Shown here: piece by piece, positions 12,783-13,314 of the stretch
Numbering within the stretch: the first letter of the stretch is position 1
Layout: each line of letters starts with the position of its first letter
Source: Tychonema litorale BBK16
GTDB taxonomy: Bacteria > Cyanobacteriota > Cyanobacteriia > Cyanobacteriales > Microcoleaceae
Assembly: GCF_021648855.1 (NCBI RefSeq)
Contig: NZ_JAKJHX010000139.1
Span: 1 to 13,314, forward strand
DNA length: 13,314 bases
Direction of reading: 5' to 3'
Notes under the pieces: generated by a model
Told to the model about the DNA's origin: nothing
The model's database searches: none
The model's input: the letters and a program-made list of their open reading frames with translations, nothing else
Translations under genes and position numbers: made by a program

Positions 12783-13184
12783 ATGGAAGCACTAGCATTG
12801 AGCCACTCTTTTGTTGCTTATGAATCTCCAGAGTCTGAACTCCAGCTCAAGTCGTTAGACGAGTTGGGATTGAAAATTCCTAATTCTGCATGGATAGGCG
12901 TTGCCAGTATGGCAATAGCCCTATCTGTGGTCAGTATCCCAGGCGAAGCTCAAGCAGGTGGTTGCTACTCCCGCTGTGGTCGCGGCCATCACGGTCACCA
13001 CAACCACTATGCCCAAGTTGACACCAATGGTGGCAGACTGAACATCCGCCACCGGGCTAGTCGGTGTTCTAGTGTCATTGGCAAGTTATATAATGGAGAC
13101 CATGTGGCTTTGACTGGTCGTCACAGACGCGGCTGGGCTGAACTTGCAGACGGCGGCTGGGTATCTAAGAAGTGGATTTACTAA
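12783..13184 (+). CDS. Secreted small SH3-domain protein, Gly/His/Cys-rich
   Basis: A 133-residue protein with an unusual leader: about 36 polar residues (MEALALSHSFVAYESPESEL...), then a hydrophobic helix (37-52, AWIGVASMAIALSVVS) and a signal-peptidase-like site AQA|GG (58/59). The mature part starts with a short Gly/Cys/His cluster (GGCYSRCGRGHHGHHNHY, 59-76; Cys61, Cys65 and five His), able in principle to bind metal. A bacterial SH3 domain follows (about 82-133, GGRLNIRHRASRCSSVIGKL, NGDHVALTGR, WAEL, GGWVSKKWIY). SH3b domains in exported proteins often bind peptidoglycan peptides, so a periplasmic or cell-wall role is likely. Related leaders (MEALALxHxFVAYE...) occur, from memory, in a family of cyanobacterial SH3 proteins. 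A good Shine-Dalgarno (GAGG, 12774-12777) supports the ATG. The gene is monocistronic, ends at an intrinsic terminator, and lies just after an IS-derived segment that may influence its expression. Confidence 0.8.
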   Translation: MEALALSHSFVAYESPESELQLKSLDELGLKIPNSAWIGVASMAIALSVVSIPGEAQAGGCYSRCGRGHHGHHNHYAQVDTNGGRLNIRHRASRCSSVIGKLYNGDHVALTGRHRRGWAELADGGWVSKKWIY

Positions 13185-13223
13185 GTCCTAACTAGAAAAC
13201 TTCAGATTTCTAGAAAGATTTTT

Positions 13224-13260
13224 AATCGTTACCAAGCTCTGCCTGGTGACGATTATTTTC
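13224..13260 (+). terminator. Intrinsic terminator after the SH3 gene
   Basis: The arms AATCGTTACCA (13224-13234) and TGGTGACGATT (13244-13254) form an 11-bp stem with one G-U pair and a 9-nt loop, followed by ATTTTC. It lies 40 bp after the SH3-gene stop and is the most stable hairpin seen in this flank. Confidence 0.75.
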
Positions 13261-13314
13261 ATTGACACTCTCAGGGAATCAACGCCACTGAGATTCTGCT
13301 GACGTGTGTAAGAC

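Noticed and set aside
12783..12960. Double-glycine leader of a bacteriocin-like peptide (AQAGG)
   Set aside because: The GG follows a hydrophobic signal helix and an AQA signal-peptidase site, and the mature part is an SH3 domain rather than a short core peptide.

Overview
The window looks like a piece of a filamentous cyanobacterial chromosome. It begins with a phycobilisome chromophore-lyase gene (cpcF). The octamer GCGATCGC (HIP1), typical of cyanobacteria, occurs at least 12 times where chance predicts about 0.2. Remains of short 7-8 nt tandem repeats of the kind common in cyanobacterial intergenic DNA are also present. Several proteins (Rpn nuclease with DUF4351, desaturase-SDR fusion, DUF2103, a secreted SH3 protein with a long leader) resemble families I associate with Oscillatoriales such as Microcoleus or Oscillatoria; that genus-level guess is weak.

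Layout. 26-649 (+) is cpcF, whose end overlaps by 12 bp the convergent DUF2103 gene (638-931, -). A stand-alone receiver protein (1003-1443, -) lies upstream of DUF2103 on the same strand, and an HLR1/RpaB-like box sits in front of it. 1613-2632 (+) is an Rpn/PD-(D/E)XK nuclease with an in-frame 12-nt tandem repeat and a DUF4351 tail. It converges on a class I fructose-bisphosphate aldolase (2771-3853, -). The 320-bp gap between the aldolase and the divergent M1 aminopeptidase (4174-6795, +) holds a palindromic operator candidate at the aldolase promoter and an orphan terminator. A Nudix hydrolase (7034-7450, +) follows a dispersed-looking perfect palindrome, and then comes a membrane desaturase fused to a short-chain dehydrogenase (7596-8873, +). 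A membrane-anchored VOC protein (8906-9505, -) converges on it. A gamma-glutamylcyclotransferase-like gene (9627-10025, +) converges on the next block.

The block 10105-12120 is entirely on the minus strand: moaE, then an ECF sigma factor (SigG-like), then its probable membrane anti-sigma factor. The sigma gene is preceded by a GGAAC-N17-CGTC element that fits an ECF-type promoter, which suggests autoregulation. A G-run octamer repeat able to form a G-quadruplex lies between moaE and that promoter. The 660-bp gap 12121-12782 has no convincing gene. Its distal third contains a roughly 180-bp piece that looks like the ends of an IS200/IS605-type element without tnpA or tnpB, including a right-end region resembling a TnpB guide-RNA (omega/reRNA) scaffold. 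It stops 46 bp before a secreted, Gly/His/Cys-rich SH3-domain protein gene (12783-13184, +), which ends at a clear terminator.

Most genes here are single-gene units with unrelated housekeeping or accessory roles: light harvesting, sugar metabolism, peptide turnover, molybdenum cofactor, envelope stress. The only clear functional pair is the sigma/anti-sigma module. The regulatory sites and the IS-derived RNA-like relic are the most interesting non-coding content. All family assignments come from reading the sequence; no database search was run.
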